This document shows, piece after piece, positions 62,919 through 64,000 of a DNA stretch of 64,000 nt (its first letter is position 1; each line of letters begins with the position of its first letter). The notes beneath the pieces were generated by a model. The model was given only the letters and a program-made list of their open reading frames with translations, made no database searches and was not told the DNA's origin. Origin of the DNA: Epiperipatus broadwayi (Eukaryota > Onychophora > Udeonychophora > Euonychophora > Peripatidae); contig JAQFVV010000317.1 of NCBI GenBank assembly GCA_028023455.1, positions 815,501 through 879,500 of the forward strand, given 5' to 3'. A program made the translations under genes and the position numbers.

Positions 62919-62994
62919 TAAAATCATGCCCATAAAAAATGGGAAACTTCATGACCTTAAAAAGCTGGATCCTCATCTGTACCAACAAGAGGTT
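62919..62994 (+). CDS. Candidate short exon, product not identified
   Basis: A frame from ATG at 62924 encodes MPIKNGKLHDLKKLDPHLYQ followed by QE and then GTTTGT, a possible donor. Upstream at 62858-62884 lies a good pyrimidine tract ending CTAG. The residue pattern LHDLKKLDPHLYQ looks like real protein and is less AT-rich at the DNA level than its surroundings. However, from the acceptor to the ATG this frame contains a stop, so it would have to be a first coding exon. It does not continue EHBP1: an exon joined at 62885 in the required phase hits a stop after 12 codons. It could also be a pseudogene scrap. Confidence 0.25.
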
Positions 62995-64000
62995 TGTCAT
63001 TTGCCATTTGATAACTTAGATGTCATATGATCTCTAAGCAATTAATCATATATTAATCGTATTTATTAATCAGTAGCAAATGAATTGTTTATTGCTTATA
63101 ACGTACTATTTGATGTTTTAGAGTTATATGCTTAAAAGATTGGAGATTGTTTTTCCCCACCAGAATTGTATATGCATAATAAGTATTGGCACTTAGAAAA
63201 GTACCTATTAATGATTATTTATCATTCATATACATATATACACACCTCGCCGTTTTCTCCACATTGTATGAAGATTTTTATACACACGTAACATACATGT
63301 GTGGGGTTTTTTTTTTTAAAAAAAAATCATAATTGAAAAATTAATGTTCATCTATCATTGAACCTTATTATTGCATATAATTATTTTAGAACACCTACAT
63401 CATGGGAAAATTACCTACTTAACTTTGTGAGTAAAACTTTGAGACGTTTGAAAAAATTTACATGGTTGGTTTGTAAGCAGTTTTATTTCAAATGTTTTAA
63501 CTTGTATGTCTCTGATTATTTTCTATTACCATTTTATTCCACTAACCCCCCCCCCTTTTTTTTTTCAAATCTTTTTTCTGTGTTCTGCTATTTCCTATAT
63601 TGTAGTTCTGTTCATTTAAGCTAGTTCTTCTTGCTAGACCGGTTTTTTCAATTATATAATTCAAATTTGTTTGGTACAAACTTTTCCAAATCTTTTTGCC
63701 TCTCTGCCTTGCTCCTTATCTTTTAAACTTGTGCAGTGATTGGAATTGCATTTATATAACTTCCTGAAATAAGATTTTTATTTATTTTGTATTTTTAGAT
63801 CACTGCTGTCATTCACTTTTTTTTTTTTAACTTTTAATGTTACCTCATAGACTTTCATGCATAGCAGCTTCATAGATCCTGAGCAAAACATTTTAGCTTC
63901 AAAATAAAAGCTGAAAGAAACAGAAAATGAAGTACAAAACTTATTTGCTTCTAATCTATTTACTTCCCCAACTGTCAGTCAGACTGAATGTCTGTCTATC
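62995..64000. other. Intronic sequence to the window end, nothing recognised
   Basis: Homopolymer runs (T, C) near 63309, 63546 and 63819. No exon for the EHBP1 C terminus is found. Confidence 0.45.

Noticed and set aside
62885-62994. Reading the 62.9-kb segment as the terminal EHBP1 exon
   Set aside because: In the phase required by the donor at 14642 the frame stops after 12 codons and lacks the acidic EHBP1 tail.
63358-63624. 88-codon plus-strand ORF
   Set aside because: Composed of Phe, Leu and Tyr from T-rich DNA, including a homopolymer stretch; no splice or domain evidence.
1-64000. CRISPR arrays, bacterial operons, riboswitches or rRNA genes
   Set aside because: Nothing of the kind is seen; the composition, spliced exon and LINE content mark animal nuclear DNA.

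Overview
This looks like about 64 kb of an animal nuclear genome. It is extremely AT-rich, full of microsatellites and decayed transposons, and has almost no coding sequence. The one gene segment I can name with confidence is a 115-bp exon at 14528-14642 (+), with a clean acceptor and a GTAAGT donor. It encodes 37 complete residues of the C-terminal bMERB domain of EH domain-binding protein 1 (EHBP1). The rest therefore reads as intron of an EHBP1 orthologue: more than 14 kb upstream and probably up to 49 kb downstream. Large introns, high AT content, RTE-like and L1/Tx1-like LINE remnants and tRNA-derived SINEs would fit a mollusc, and a cephalopod such as octopus in particular. That placement is inference, not proof.

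Layout. 1-6880: an RTE-like LINE on the minus strand (endonuclease and RT remnants), split by a 4.25-kb terminal-inverted-repeat element (641-4892). 8-11.2 kb: a SINE head and two hairpin MITE-like elements. 11949-13461: an internally deleted hAT transposon with perfect 8-bp target duplications. 14528-14642: the EHBP1 exon. 15.8-17.9 kb: a 440-bp repeat unit in tandem and inverted copies. 19.76-22.62 kb: a nested palindrome complex. 27.0-27.4 kb: another hairpin element. 28.2-34.3 kb: a second RTE copy (+), split by a second copy of the 4.3-kb element in opposite orientation and carrying a retroposon with 13-bp target duplications. 38.6-45.1 kb: a decayed L1/Tx1-like LINE (+) with a twin-primed RTE insertion inside it (41665-43306, 11-bp target duplication). 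46.4-50.7 kb: a third, older copy of the 4.2-kb element, itself hit by a tRNA-derived SINE. 51.6-56.5 kb: less AT-rich sequence of unknown origin plus an RTE scrap. 58.6-60.2 kb: a hairpin element and a 185-194-bp tandem repeat. 62.9 kb: a possible unidentified exon.

The best candidate for something undescribed is the 4.2-4.3-kb TIR family, with copies at 641-4892, 29281-33577 and 46444-50673. It has ATTGTGCCCTT / ATTGTACCCT termini. Copies 1 and 2 sit in (TA)n tracts, and the family carries no recognisable transposase. In both well-preserved copies a CCAAT box and a TATAAAAG box lie exactly 26 bp apart and are followed by a short conserved reading frame. Copies 1 and 2 lie about 24 kb apart in inverted orientation. 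With the palindromes, this makes the intron rich in potential double-stranded RNA.

There is no operon or gene network here. Most features are independent transposon insertions, nested in a readable order within one host intron.
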